This document shows, piece by piece, positions 39,114 to 48,575 of a stretch of 64,000 nt of DNA. Source of the DNA: JAEUJM01 sp044221555 (GTDB lineage: Bacteria > Actinomycetota > Acidimicrobiia > Acidimicrobiales > DATDAH01); the NCBI GenBank assembly GCA_044221555.1, contig JBGAOY010000001.1, positions 868,001 to 932,000 of the forward strand, in the 5' to 3' direction. Below the pieces are notes generated by a model. The model was not told the DNA's origin. It ran no database searches and saw only the letters and a list, made by a program, of their open reading frames with translations. Position 1 is the first letter of the stretch; each line of letters opens with the position of its first letter. Made by a program: the position numbers and the translations under genes.

Positions 39114-40311
39114 CGTGTCGCTCCGTGGAGGTGCGCCAGGCGTCGAGGTCGGCGTAGAGGCGGGGCGCGCCGTAGGAGACGTCGTGGTAGGCCCGCACCC
39201 GCTCGGCCGCCCGTCGCCCCACCTCGGCGGTGCCCTCCGGATCGGCCAGGAGCGCCTCGATGCGATCGGCCATGGCGTGCACGTCGAGGTAGGGCACGAC
39301 GAACCCGCAGTCGCCGTCGCCGGCGAACTCGACCATGCCGGTGTTGTCGAAGCACACGAAGGGCGTGCCCAGCAACGACGTCTCGAGGCACACCAGCGGG
39401 AACGGGTCCTCACGTGAGGTGAGCGCGAACAGGTCGAAGAGCGCGAACCACGGCGCCGGCTGGGCCTGCGGGCCGAGCAGGTGGACGATGTCGCCGAGAC
39501 CGGACTTGGCGATGTCGAACTCCACCCAGAGGGTGTCGTCGGCGTCGGGGTTGGCACCCAACCACACCAGGTGCACGGGCCGGCCCAGGTCGCGGTGGCG
39601 CAGGAGCATGGCGAGGGCGAGGAAGAGGTCGGGGCCCTTGCGGGTCTCGGTGACGCCGGCGGCCCCGATCACCGCGGCGTCGGGCGGTATGCCCAGCTGG
39701 GCCCGCAGGTCGGTGGCGTGGGACGGCACCTGGGCCTCGAACGCGCCCACGTCGATGAACTCGTAGTGGCGGACGATCCGGTCGGGATCGATGCCGTGGT
39801 TCTCGACGAGGTTGGCCTTCACCAGGTCGGACGCGGCGACGTAGCGGTCGACGCTGTTGTGGAGCAGCTCACGGTCCGACTCGGGGCCATGGATGCCCAG
39901 GGCCAGCTCGAGCTCGTGGATGTGGCCCACGACCAGGCGGTCGCGCCGGCCGAGCAGCGCCAGCACCCGGAGGCTGGTCACGCTGTTGCAGTACACGACG
40001 GGCGCGGTCCGCAGCGGTGCGCACCAGCGGCGCGCGTGGAGGCTGCGCACCAGCGACGCGATCTGGTGGAGGCGGTAGCGCTCGAGCCATCGTGAAAGGC
40101 GGCCCTCCCGCAGGTCGGCGAGCACCCGCACCTGGCACACCTTCTCGTACTCCTCGACCAGGGGACCGCCGTCGAGCAGGATCAGCGCGAATTCGAGGTC
40201 GGTGTGCTCACGCACCCATCGGAGGAAGTACAGCAGCATCAACGGCGCGCCCGTGCGCGACGCCTCGTGCCCGGCGAAGAGGACGTCGGGTCGGCGGCGG
40301 CTAGCGGGCAT
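39106..40311 (-). CDS. Array glycosyltransferase A10 (GT-B, GT4-like)
   Basis: 401 residues from ATG 40311. Signature DVLFAGHEASRTGAPLMLLY, then PVVYCNSVTSLRVLALLG, VGHIHELELALGI, RHYEFIDVG, AAGVTETRKGPDLFLALA, LTSREDPFPLVCLETSLLG and FDNTGMVEFAGDGDCGFVVP. Very similar to A9 in order and wording (YCNS, RHYEFID, SLLG, FAGDGDCG), which suggests a recent duplication of the pair. A 63-bp gap separates its start from the end of A9. No ribosome site is evident at this start; an upstream ATG would add ten residues. All catalytic motifs intact. Confidence 0.85.
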   Translation of the reverse strand: MPASRRRPDVLFAGHEASRTGAPLMLLYFLRWVREHTDLEFALILLDGGPLVEEYEKVCQVRVLADLREGRLSRWLERYRLHQIASLVRSLHARRWCAPLRTAPVVYCNSVTSLRVLALLGRRDRLVVGHIHELELALGIHGPESDRELLHNSVDRYVAASDLVKANLVENHGIDPDRIVRHYEFIDVGAFEAQVPSHATDLRAQLGIPPDAAVIGAAGVTETRKGPDLFLALAMLLRHRDLGRPVHLVWLGANPDADDTLWVEFDIAKSGLGDIVHLLGPQAQPAPWFALFDLFALTSREDPFPLVCLETSLLGTPFVCFDNTGMVEFAGDGDCGFVVPYLDVHAMADRIEALLADPEGTAEVGRRAAERVRAYHDVSYGAPRLYADLDAWRTSTERHDA

Positions 40312-40374
40312 CGGCCCAGCATGTCGCAGGCGCCGGAGCACGACCCAAACCGGGCCCGCCGGCGACGGGGCCGC

Positions 40375-41619
40375 TCACCGGGCCGCCCGCCAACGCTGGA
40401 GATCCTCGTAGAGCGCCGGCGCGCCGGTGCCGACGCCGAACTCGTCGCGCACGCGCCGGGCCGCCCGCTCCGCCACCGCCCGGCGCAGCGCGTCGTCGTC
40501 GAGGAGCGTCATCACCCGGTCGGCCATCGCCTCCACGTCGAGGTAGTCGACCATGTACCCGCAGTCGCCGTCTCCCGCGAACTCCGCCATGCCGGTGTTG
40601 TCGAAGCAGACGATGGGGGCACCCAGCAGCGAGCTCTCGAGGCACACGAGGGGGAAGGGGTCCTCCCGCGAGGTGAGCACGAACACGTCGAAGAGCGCGA
40701 ACCACCGGGCCGGGGCCCGCTCCGGGGGGACCAGGTGCACCCGGTCGGCCAGCCCGGTCCGCTCGATGTCGATGCGGATCGACTGGGTCTCGGCGGCGTC
40801 GGGGTCGGCCCCGAGCCACACGAAGTGCACCTCGCGCCCGTGCTCGCGCCGGCGCACGAGCTGGGCGACCAGGAGGAACAGGTCGGGCCCCTTGCGCCAC
40901 TGGGTGACGCCGACCGCCCCGACGACCGCGGCGTCGTCAGGCACGCCGCAGGCGGCCCGGGCGGACTGCACGTCGGCCTCGGCGGGGGGCTCACCGACCA
41001 TGGCGTCGACGTCGATGAACTCGTAGTGACGGGTCACCTGCGCGGGATCGACGCCCAGCAGGTCGACCAGCACCCGACCGACGCGGTCGGACGCGGCGAC
41101 GTAGCGGTCGGTGGTCTGCCGCAACAGGTCCAGCACCGCGGGCCCCATCGACTTGAACCCCGCCTCCATCTCGTGGACGTGGGTGATGACCAGGCGGTCG
41201 GCCACCGGATCGAGCAGCGGGACCACCGTGATGCTCGAGGCGCTGTTGCAGTACACCACCGGCGCTCGCAGCACGCCCTGCAGCGCACGCCGCCGGCGCC
41301 GCGTGCCGAGGGCGTCGGCCACCCGGCTCAGGCCGACCCGCGCCAGCCATGCCGGCACCGGGCCCTCGTCGAGGTCGGCGAGCACCGTGACCGGGGCGAC
41401 CTCGGCGAAGTCGTCGACCAGCGGGCCGCCGTCGACCAGCGCGATCTCGAACACCAGGTCGGTGTGCTCGCGCAGCCAGCGCAGGAAGTAGAGGTACATG
41501 AGCGGCGCGCCCGTGCGGGTGGCGTCATGGCCGACGAAGAGCACGTCGACCCCGCCGTTGGCGTCGCCACCGCCCGCACTCGCCCGGCGGCCCGCGCCGG
41601 CCCGACCGCTCGCGCTCAC
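40375..41619 (-). CDS. Array glycosyltransferase A9 (GT-B, GT4-like)
   Basis: 414 residues from GTG 41619. A Gly/Ala-rich head of about 23 residues precedes DVLFVGHDATRTGAPLMYLY. Further: VVYCNSASSITVVPLLDP, ITHVHEMEAGFKSMG, RHYEFIDVD, AVGVTQWRKGPDLFLLVA, LTSREDPFPLVCLESSLLGA and FDNTGMAEFAGDGDCGYMVD. Active-site motifs complete; sister of A10. The start overlaps the A8 stop by 4 bp (GTGA). The long head may instead mean a later start, but the overlap favours the one given. Confidence 0.84.
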   Translation of the reverse strand: MSASGRAGAGRRASAGGGDANGGVDVLFVGHDATRTGAPLMYLYFLRWLREHTDLVFEIALVDGGPLVDDFAEVAPVTVLADLDEGPVPAWLARVGLSRVADALGTRRRRRALQGVLRAPVVYCNSASSITVVPLLDPVADRLVITHVHEMEAGFKSMGPAVLDLLRQTTDRYVAASDRVGRVLVDLLGVDPAQVTRHYEFIDVDAMVGEPPAEADVQSARAACGVPDDAAVVGAVGVTQWRKGPDLFLLVAQLVRRREHGREVHFVWLGADPDAAETQSIRIDIERTGLADRVHLVPPERAPARWFALFDVFVLTSREDPFPLVCLESSLLGAPIVCFDNTGMAEFAGDGDCGYMVDYLDVEAMADRVMTLLDDDALRRAVAERAARRVRDEFGVGTGAPALYEDLQRWRAAR

Positions 41620-42797
41620 GAGGCCACCGCCCGCGCCTGGTCCCACAGCCGCGCCGCCGCGTCCGCGGCGCCGTGGCGCTCGACCACCCGCTCGGCCGCC
41701 CGGGCACCCATGGCCCGCCGCAGGGCCGGATCGCTCGCCAGCGTCGTGACCCGCTCGGCGAGGGCGGGCAGGTCGAGTCGTGGGCAGACGAAACCGCCCT
41801 CGTCGTCGCCCACCACGTCGGCCAGGTCGTGGCCCTCCGCGCACACGATCGGCACGCCGGCGGCGGCCGCCTCGAGATAGGCCAAGGGATGGTCGCTCCC
41901 CCACCCGGCGTGCACGACCACGGCGCAGAGCTCGACGTAGGCGCGGGCCGGATCGGCCGCCTCCACGACGGCGACGCTGTCGGACAGGCCCGCGTTGGCG
42001 ATGTCGTGGGTGGCCCACGGGTCGGCCATGTGCTCGGGGACGACCAGCATGAGCACCACGTCCTTCCCGTCGGGGCGACGCCGGATGGCCACCGCCAACG
42101 GCGCGGCCGGCGCGTGGATCTCCACCGCTGCCGCGCCGAACATGCCCACGACGACGGCGGTCTCCGGAAGGTCGAGCCCCAGGCGGAGCGCCCGCGCCTC
42201 CTCGGCACGGTCGAAGCGCCCGTCCCCGTGGGCCGCCACGGCCTCGTGCGCCCGCACCACCCGGTCGGGAGCGATCCCGTGCACGCGCGTGAGCTCGTCG
42301 GCGCCGGCGGCGGTGACCGGAAGGAAGCGGGTCACCCGGCGGAGCAGCAGCTCGAGGTCGTCGGCCGAGAGGGGTTGACGCAGCGGGTGGGCCGCCTCCG
42401 GCACGCGGCAGAGCACCGGGACACCCGGCGGCAGGTAGCGCAGCACCTGCACCACCAGCACCGTGTGGAGGTACACCACGTCGCCGGGCCCGAGGCGACC
42501 GAGGCCGAGCCGGCGCCCGCGGACCCGAGCCGCGGTCGCACGGAGCCCGATGCGCCCGAGCAGCCGCTCGGCCACCGATCCGGGCGAGCGGCGCGACAAC
42601 GCGTCCACCAGCCGCACCGATGCCGAGGCGGCGAGGTCGTCCACCAGCGGGCCGCCGTGCTGCAGGAGGACGGTGACCGGCGCGCCCTCAGCGTCCACCA
42701 GGGCCTTCACCAGTTCCACCAGGGCCTGGTTCTCGTACGTCGCGGCGGCGTCCCGGGCCACGACCACCAGGTGGGGCACCGGCCCCGCCACGCTCAT
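41616..42797 (-). CDS. Array member A8: degenerate GT-B paralogue, probably non-catalytic
   Basis: 393 residues, open throughout. The usual SHEATRTGAP head is replaced by VVVARDAAATYENQALVELV. It shares with A7 the segment VVYLHTVLVVQVLRYLPPGV, and LRQPLSADDLELLLRRVTRF aligns with the A7 and A4 counterparts. Where active members have WRKxPDLF, this one reads GAAAVEIHAPAAPLAVAI, so the Arg-Lys is gone. The acidic segment is GWGSDHPLAYLEAAAAG, with a shorter spacing before the Glu. The fold should be kept, so a structural, regulatory or donor-altered role is likely. Start overlaps the A7 stop by 4 bp. Confidence 0.75.
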   Translation of the reverse strand: MSVAGPVPHLVVVARDAAATYENQALVELVKALVDAEGAPVTVLLQHGGPLVDDLAASASVRLVDALSRRSPGSVAERLLGRIGLRATAARVRGRRLGLGRLGPGDVVYLHTVLVVQVLRYLPPGVPVLCRVPEAAHPLRQPLSADDLELLLRRVTRFLPVTAAGADELTRVHGIAPDRVVRAHEAVAAHGDGRFDRAEEARALRLGLDLPETAVVVGMFGAAAVEIHAPAAPLAVAIRRRPDGKDVVLMLVVPEHMADPWATHDIANAGLSDSVAVVEAADPARAYVELCAVVVHAGWGSDHPLAYLEAAAAGVPIVCAEGHDLADVVGDDEGGFVCPRLDLPALAERVTTLASDPALRRAMGARAAERVVERHGAADAAARLWDQARAVAS

Positions 42798-43981
42798 CGG
42801 CCGTCACCCGCCCGGACGATCTCGACGAGGCGCCGGCCGTACACCTCGGGGCCGTGCACCTGGGCCACCGCCTCCCGCATGGCGCGTTGGTCCTCGGCCA
42901 GGTCGCCGTCGTGGATGAGGCGGGAGAGCTCGTCGGCCAACGCGGCCAGGTCGAGGTAGGGCGCCACGTGCCTCGGGTCGCCGAGACGCACGAGGTCGGC
43001 CAGGTCGTTGACGTCGAAGCAGAGCACCGGCACGCCCTGCGCGGCGCGCTCGAGGTACGCGAACGGGTGGTCGGACTCGCGGGTCAGCAGGACCAGGACG
43101 TCGCAGAGCTCGAGGTAGGGGCCGATCTCCTCGTCCACCGAGATGGGATGGGTGTGGTCGGCGAGCCCGGTCGCCACCAGGTCGTGGGTCATCCAGAACC
43201 CGGCGCCGGTCTCCTGGTACCACCACAGCATCTCGACGGTCCGGTGCTCGGGCAGTCGCCGCGACAGCATCGACCAGAGCAGCACCCCGAGGTCCGGTGC
43301 GTCGGCCTCGTAGGCGCCGAACGAGCCGATCACCGACGAGCCCGGCTCGATCCCGAGCGTGGCACGGAGCCGCTCGCGCTCGGGCGCCCGGTCGGGCAGG
43401 CGATCGTCCCGGGGCACGAACAGCTCCGGCACGCGGTGGACGCGGGCCGGATCGAGGTGGTGCTCCCCGAGGAGGGCGTCCTCGCCCGCCGAGGTGACGG
43501 GCAGGAAGCGGTCCACCCGCTCCAGCAGCAGGGCGAGGTCGGCCGACCGCAGGGGATGACGCAGCGGGTACACGTCCTCGGCCAGCCGGCACGCGACCAC
43601 GGGCGCGCCGGCGGGCAGGTAGCGCAGGGTCTGCACGGCGAGGATGGTGTGGAGGTAGACGGCGTCGCCCGGGCCCCACTCGTCGAGGCCGAGGCGGCGG
43701 GACCGCCGGCGGTACCCGGCGCGGCGGAGACGCAGCGCGAAGCAGAGGCGCTCGGTGAGCGCCGCGGAGGACCGGGTCTCGAGCTCGGCCACGACCTGGG
43801 TGGGCGCGATCTGGCGGAGCTCGTCGAGCAGTGGCCCGCCGCCGTGGAGCAGCACCTCCACGTCCGCGCCGCCGGCGGCGACCAGCGCCCGCACCAGTTC
43901 GACGAACGCGACCGACTCCTCGGTGGCCGCCGCGCGGTCGTGCACCAGCACGAGACGGGGTCGGCGCTCGTCGTCGGTCAC
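42794..43981 (-). CDS. Array member A7: degenerate GT-B paralogue, probably non-catalytic
   Basis: 395 residues from GTG 43981. Head LVLVHDRAAATEESVAFVEL resembles A8 and not the active members. Shared with A8: AVYLHTILAVQTLRYLPAGA and YPLRHPLRSADLALLLERVD. The donor-site segment reads GSFGAYEADAPDLGVLLWSM with no Arg-Lys, and the acidic segment is LTRESDHPFAYLERAAQG, where an extra Ser-Asp-His shifts the Glu spacing. Sequence is otherwise intact with normal codon use, so it is maintained rather than decaying. GTGA overlap with A6. Confidence 0.75.
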   Translation of the reverse strand: MTDDERRPRLVLVHDRAAATEESVAFVELVRALVAAGGADVEVLLHGGGPLLDELRQIAPTQVVAELETRSSAALTERLCFALRLRRAGYRRRSRRLGLDEWGPGDAVYLHTILAVQTLRYLPAGAPVVACRLAEDVYPLRHPLRSADLALLLERVDRFLPVTSAGEDALLGEHHLDPARVHRVPELFVPRDDRLPDRAPERERLRATLGIEPGSSVIGSFGAYEADAPDLGVLLWSMLSRRLPEHRTVEMLWWYQETGAGFWMTHDLVATGLADHTHPISVDEEIGPYLELCDVLVLLTRESDHPFAYLERAAQGVPVLCFDVNDLADLVRLGDPRHVAPYLDLAALADELSRLIHDGDLAEDQRAMREAVAQVHGPEVYGRRLVEIVRAGDGR

Positions 43982-45063
43982 GACAGCCCCCGCTCGATCT
44001 CGGCCAGCAGCTTGGGGGCGCCCACGGCCAGATCGTGGTGCTCGCGGACGGCGCGGGCCAACTGGTCGCCCACCGCGCCCGCCGCGCCGGGGTCGTCGAG
44101 CCAGCCGATCACCTGATCGGCCATCGCCGCCACGTCGCCGTAGGCCACGACTCCGGTGCCGGCCCGGGCCAGGAGCTCCTCGACCCCGCCGCTGTCGAAC
44201 GCGGCGATGGGCCGGCCCAGCGCGGCCGCCTCCAGGGCCACACGCGGGAAGGGGTCCTCCCGCGAGGTGAGGACGAACACATCCATGAGCGCCTGGTAGG
44301 CCGCGGGATCGGCGACGTCGGGCAGCAGGTGGACGCGATCGGACAGCCCGGCGCGCCGGACGTCGTCGTCGAGCCGGCGGAAGTGCGCCGAGTCGTCGTG
44401 GCTGCCCAGCCAGAGGAAGTGCACCCGCAGGTCCGGCCGCCGGGCGAGCACGTCGAACGCGAGTTGCACGAACAGGTCCGCGCCCTTGCGCCATGCCCGC
44501 TTGCCCACCGCGCCCACGACGGGGCGGCCCGGGGGGATCCCCGCGGCGGCGCGGGCCTCGTCCACCGCGCCGGCACCGGCCTCCACCTCGGCGACAGGGA
44601 TGAAGCCGTGCACGATGGCCACGTCGCCCGACGCGACGCCATGGACGTCGACCAGGTGGCGCCGCACCCGATCGGCGACGGCGATGAACCGGTCGGCACG
44701 ACCCAGCAGCAGCGCCCGCAGGTCGGGGCGCAGCACCTCGTCGAAGGCCACCTCGAGCTCGGGCACCCTGGCGATCACGTACGAGTCGTCGAAGGCGCCG
44801 GCGGTGAGCGCCTCGGCGCTGAAGCAGCTGTTGAGGAACAGCACCTTCGGCGCGGGGGCGTCGGCGAGGTCGTCCAGGGTCCGGACCGGTGCCACGCCGT
44901 CGAAGGCCTCGGCGATCGGCCCCCCGGTCAAGAGCACCACCTCGACGTGGAGGTCGGCGTTGACCCGAAGCCACCGGAGGAACTGCAGGAGGCCCACCGG
45001 CGCGCCGGTGAGCGTGGCCTCGTGGGACACGAACACCACGTCGGCCGGCGCGGTGGCGATCAC
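43978..45063 (-). CDS. Array glycosyltransferase A6 (GT-B, GT4-like)
   Basis: 361 residues from GTG 45063. DVVFVSHEATLTGAPVGLLQ, KVLFLNSCFSAEAL, VIARVPELEVAFDE, RFIAVADRVRRHLVDVHG, IVHGFIPVAEVE, AVGKRAWRKGADLFVQLAFD, LTSREDPFPRVALEAAALG and FDSGGVEELLARAGTGVV. All active motifs kept. It groups with A11 by the VPELE and IVHG segments. GTGA overlaps join it to A5 upstream and A7 downstream. Confidence 0.85.
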   Translation of the reverse strand: MIATAPADVVFVSHEATLTGAPVGLLQFLRWLRVNADLHVEVVLLTGGPIAEAFDGVAPVRTLDDLADAPAPKVLFLNSCFSAEALTAGAFDDSYVIARVPELEVAFDEVLRPDLRALLLGRADRFIAVADRVRRHLVDVHGVASGDVAIVHGFIPVAEVEAGAGAVDEARAAAGIPPGRPVVGAVGKRAWRKGADLFVQLAFDVLARRPDLRVHFLWLGSHDDSAHFRRLDDDVRRAGLSDRVHLLPDVADPAAYQALMDVFVLTSREDPFPRVALEAAALGRPIAAFDSGGVEELLARAGTGVVAYGDVAAMADQVIGWLDDPGAAGAVGDQLARAVREHHDLAVGAPKLLAEIERGLS

Positions 45064-46118
45064 GAGGCCAGCACCGACTCGAGCTCGGCGAAGAGGCGGG
45101 GCGCGGCCACGCCGATGTCGTGGTCGGCGCGCACACGCGCCGCCGCGGACGCGGTGATGGCCGTGCGCCGCGCGTCGTCGGCGAGCAGGTCGACGATCTC
45201 CGCGGCCATGGCCTCGACGTCCGGGTAGGGCACGACCACCCCGCAGCCATCGGCCAGGAACTCGCGGGCACCGGTGCTGTCGAACGCCACCACGGGGACA
45301 CCCAGCGCCGCCGCCTCGAGGCAGGTGAGCGGGAACGGGTCGTCACGGGACATCAGGGCGAACACGTCGTAGCCCGCGAACCACCGATGGGCGTCGGCCT
45401 GCTCGCCCACGAACGCCACCTCGTCGTCGAGGCCGGCACGCGCCCGGTCGGCCAGCACCCGGTCGATCTCCGGGCCCTCGGCCGAGCCGCCCACCCAGGA
45501 GAACCGGGCGCCGGGCAACGTCCGGTGCACCACCCCGGCCAGCGCCAGGAACAGGTCGGGGGCCTTGCGCCACTCCGTGGTGCCCGACGTGCCGATGTGG
45601 GGCGGGGACACGGCTGCCGGGCCCGGGCCGGGCGCCGGCTCGAGGGCCCGCTGCACGGCCTCGACGTCGATGAAGCCGTAGTGACGGACGATGCGCTCGT
45701 ACTCGATGCCCACGCAACGGTGCAGCGCCTCACGAACGAGGTCAGAGACCACCAGGAACCGGTCCACCCGGCGCCGCAGGGCCTCACGGTCCGCCTCGGT
45801 GATCCAGTGGGTGAGGGCGTAGTCCAACTCGTGCACGTGGCACACGACCCGGGGGCCGACCGGCAGATGGTGCAACGCGGCGGCACTGCCCACGGTGTTG
45901 AGGTACACGAGGTCCACGTCGACCGCGCCCAGACCGGCCGGCGCCACCACGGGCCCCACGTCGTAGAAGCGCCCGGCCACGGGCCCCCCGTCCAGCAGCG
46001 CCGTGGACACCTGCACCGTGGTGTTGGCCACCAGCCACCGCTCGAGCTCCAGGAGGAGCAGTGGAGCGCCGCTGCGGCTGGCGTTGTGCGAGACGAACAG
46101 CACCCGCGGCGGCGTCAA
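45060..46118 (-). CDS. Array glycosyltransferase A5 (GT-B, GT4-like)
   Basis: 352 residues, the shortest of the array. VLFVSHNASRSGAPLLLLEL, VDLVYLNTVGSAAALHHLP, CHVHELDYALTHWI, RHYGFIDVEAV, TSGTTEWRKAPDLFLALAGV, LMSRDDPFPLTCLEAAALGV and FDSTGAREFLADGCGVVVP. The Glu before DPFP is Asp in this member, a conservative change. Starts four bases before the A4 stop. Confidence 0.85.
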   Translation of the reverse strand: MTPPRVLFVSHNASRSGAPLLLLELERWLVANTTVQVSTALLDGGPVAGRFYDVGPVVAPAGLGAVDVDLVYLNTVGSAAALHHLPVGPRVVCHVHELDYALTHWITEADREALRRRVDRFLVVSDLVREALHRCVGIEYERIVRHYGFIDVEAVQRALEPAPGPGPAAVSPPHIGTSGTTEWRKAPDLFLALAGVVHRTLPGARFSWVGGSAEGPEIDRVLADRARAGLDDEVAFVGEQADAHRWFAGYDVFALMSRDDPFPLTCLEAAALGVPVVAFDSTGAREFLADGCGVVVPYPDVEAMAAEIVDLLADDARRTAITASAAARVRADHDIGVAAPRLFAELESVLAS

Positions 46119-47323
46119 CGGGCCTCACGCAGCGTGCGCAGCAGGAACGACGGGCGGTCCTCGGCCACGTGCCAGTCGCGGTAGCGGCCGAGGGCGCGGG
46201 CCCCGAGGGCGGCACGGGCATCGTCGTCGACGAGCAGGTCGGCCGTCGCCTGGGCCAGACCGGCCATGTCCAGGAAGTCGATCATGCGGGCGGCGTCGTC
46301 ACCGGTGAAGCGACGGAGGAGAGGCGCCTCCCAGGCCACCAGCGCCTGCCCGCGTGAGGCCGCGGGCACGTGCAGCAGCGGCGTCTCGGGCAGCCGGCTC
46401 GTGACCAGGTGGACGTCGCCGAGCCACAGCGCCTCGCCGTCGTCGGGGCCGAGCAGCAGGTGGACGTGGCCGTCGAGACCCATGTGGCCGATGTCGTGGC
46501 GCAGTTGGGTCAGCTCGAGGTCGTGGCCGGGGTGACCCACCCACACGAGGGCCACGTCCCGGCCGAGGCGCTCGCGCAGCATCCACCCCGCTCGCACGAA
46601 CAGGTCGGTGCCGCCGTCCCACACGAGCGGGCCGGAGCCCACGACCACCTGGGTGCCCGGGGCGATGCCCAGGCGGTCCCGCCACCCCGCCATGCGCTCG
46701 GCCGACGGGCGCGGCGGCGCGGCGGCCACGAGCGTCTCACCGACCGGCACCAGCCGGGAGGGGTGGACCCCGAGCGTGGCGACGAGGTGCTCCCAGGACG
46801 CGTCCCCCTCGACGAGGAACCGGTCGGTCCGGGCGAGCAGCCGGCTCAGGTCCTCGTCGCTCAAGGGCGCGAGGTTGGCGTCGGTCAGCTCGCCCGCCGG
46901 GACGAGCACCATGATCGGAGCGCCAGTGGGCTCGGGCAGGTAGCGCAACAACGGGGCGGCCCGGGGGCTCCCGAGGAAGACCGCATGCGGGGGGCGGCGA
47001 CCCCACGGACCGATGCCCAGCCGCCGGCGCCGCACCGCGTGACCGGCGCCGACCCGGCGTGCCTTCACCAGCGCGCGCTCGGCCAGCGCCCCCGGAGTGC
47101 GACCGGCCAGCTCGGTGACCACCGACACCGGGGCGTGGCGGCGCAGGTCGGCCAGCCGGGGACCGCCGTGCCACGTGACCGCCTCGATGCCGACCGCGGG
47201 GTCGCCGGCGGCGGTGGCGAGCACCGCCTCGAGCTCGGTGGTGGCCAGGTCGTCCTCGGCATCGGGCGCCAGGACGAGCACCCGTCGGGATGCGTCGTCG
47301 GTCCCCTCGTCCCTCGGCCTCAT
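46115..47323 (-). CDS. Array member A4: degenerate GT-B paralogue lacking the acidic motif
   Basis: 402 residues from ATG 47323, with a GGAG/GGGGAG ribosome site just upstream. Head is VLVLAPDAEDDLATTELEAV instead of SHEATRTGAP. HAVFLGSPRAAPLLRYLPEP and APLSDEDLSRLLARTDRFLV align with A7 and A8. The donor segment keeps the DLF core but not the basic pair: GSGPLVWDGGTDLFVRAGWM. The acidic segment has become SRLPETPLLHVPAASRGQAL, with no second Glu. Of the three degenerate members this lacks most of the active site. An 85-bp gap with its own ribosome site precedes it. Confidence 0.75.
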   Translation of the reverse strand: MRPRDEGTDDASRRVLVLAPDAEDDLATTELEAVLATAAGDPAVGIEAVTWHGGPRLADLRRHAPVSVVTELAGRTPGALAERALVKARRVGAGHAVRRRRLGIGPWGRRPPHAVFLGSPRAAPLLRYLPEPTGAPIMVLVPAGELTDANLAPLSDEDLSRLLARTDRFLVEGDASWEHLVATLGVHPSRLVPVGETLVAAAPPRPSAERMAGWRDRLGIAPGTQVVVGSGPLVWDGGTDLFVRAGWMLRERLGRDVALVWVGHPGHDLELTQLRHDIGHMGLDGHVHLLLGPDDGEALWLGDVHLVTSRLPETPLLHVPAASRGQALVAWEAPLLRRFTGDDAARMIDFLDMAGLAQATADLLVDDDARAALGARALGRYRDWHVAEDRPSFLLRTLREAR

Positions 47324-47408
47324 GCTCCCCGCTCCTGCCGACTCCATCGGCGGGCCGCTCGGGCCCCGCTCGTTGCCCGTTCGGCCACGTAGGCGGCGTT
47401 CCTCGGCC

Positions 47409-48575
47409 TCATGGGAACAGGGGCTCCATGGCCTCGTACCAGAGCGGCGCGCACACCGACACGTCGTAGCGCTCGCGGACCCTGGCACCACCGAGCGTGC
47501 CCCGGCGACGGCGTTCCTCGCCGTCACGCGCGAGCTCGACCACACGCCGGGCCATCGACTCGGCGTCGGGGAAGGCCACGACCGCGCCGCACTCGTCGGC
47601 ACCGACGAAGTCCACCATCCCTCCCGTGTCGAAGCACAGCACCGGGTTCCCCACCGAGGCGTTCTCGAGGCAGACGAGCGGGAAGGCGTCCTCGCGGGAG
47701 GTGAGGAGGAACAGGTCGAACACGCGGAACCAGTCCCAGGGGTTCGACTGGCGACCCGGGAAGTGGACCCGGCCGGAGAGCCCCGCCCGCTCCACCTCGT
47801 CGGCGAGACGGGCCTGGTAGCCCTGGTCGTCGCCGCCGATCCACACGAAGTGGAGCGGCACGTCGGGCGCCTGTGCGCAGGCCGACCGGGCGATCTGCAC
47901 GAACAGCTCGGGGGCCTTGCGCCACTCCATCACGCCGGCCGAACCCACCACCACGGCGTCGTCGGGGATGCCCAGGTCACCACGATCGACGGGGCGCACC
48001 ACGGGCGGGGGCGTCGTGTCGACGAATTCCTGGGCCAGGGCGATGCGCTCGGGAGCCACACCGAACTCGATCAGGGCATCGCGGATCGCCGGGACGCCGG
48101 CGACGAAGCGATCGGTCTCGCGGCGCAGGCGGCCGCCGTTGTCGTCGAGGTGGACGAGCTGCAGGCCGAGCTCGAGGGTCATGGTGATGACCCGCGGTCG
48201 CCGTGGACGCACGTGGCGGAGGTAGTCGTTCGGCCCGACGGAGACCACCACGACCGTGCGCAGACGGGGGATGCGCCACAGCCACCACCGCAGGCGGGCC
48301 TCGCGCAGCCACCGGGCCGCGGCGCGCCCTGCGGCACCACCCAGGCCCTCGACCGCGGCCGCCAACGGCCAGTCGTGCAGGCGGCCGGCGTCGTGCACGG
48401 GCGCCAACTCGGCGAACTCGGACGCCAACTCACCGCTCGACCACAGCAGCACCTCGAACGACACGTCGGTGTTGGCCGAGACCCACCGCAGCAGGTCGAG
48501 CAGGATCATCGGGGGCCCGACGCGGTCGCCGGAATGGGTGATGAAGAGCACGGTCCCGCGGCCACGCTGGTTCAC
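47409..48575 (-). CDS. Array glycosyltransferase A3 (GT-B, GT4-like)
   Basis: 388 residues from GTG 48575. TVLFITHSGDRVGPPMILLD replaces TRTGAP with DRVGPP. VITMTLELGLQLVHLD, FVAGVPAIRDALIEFG, LAQEFVDTTPPPVV, SAGVMEWRKAPELFVQIARS, LTSREDAFPLVCLENASVGN and FDTGGMVDFVGADECGAVVA. Donor motifs are intact; the acceptor-side motif is the most divergent among the active members, which may mean a different acceptor. It is flanked by the two largest gaps in the array (158 bp and 85 bp); neither holds a gene. Confidence 0.84.
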   Translation of the reverse strand: MNQRGRGTVLFITHSGDRVGPPMILLDLLRWVSANTDVSFEVLLWSSGELASEFAELAPVHDAGRLHDWPLAAAVEGLGGAAGRAAARWLREARLRWWLWRIPRLRTVVVVSVGPNDYLRHVRPRRPRVITMTLELGLQLVHLDDNGGRLRRETDRFVAGVPAIRDALIEFGVAPERIALAQEFVDTTPPPVVRPVDRGDLGIPDDAVVVGSAGVMEWRKAPELFVQIARSACAQAPDVPLHFVWIGGDDQGYQARLADEVERAGLSGRVHFPGRQSNPWDWFRVFDLFLLTSREDAFPLVCLENASVGNPVLCFDTGGMVDFVGADECGAVVAFPDAESMARRVVELARDGEERRRRGTLGGARVRERYDVSVCAPLWYEAMEPLFP

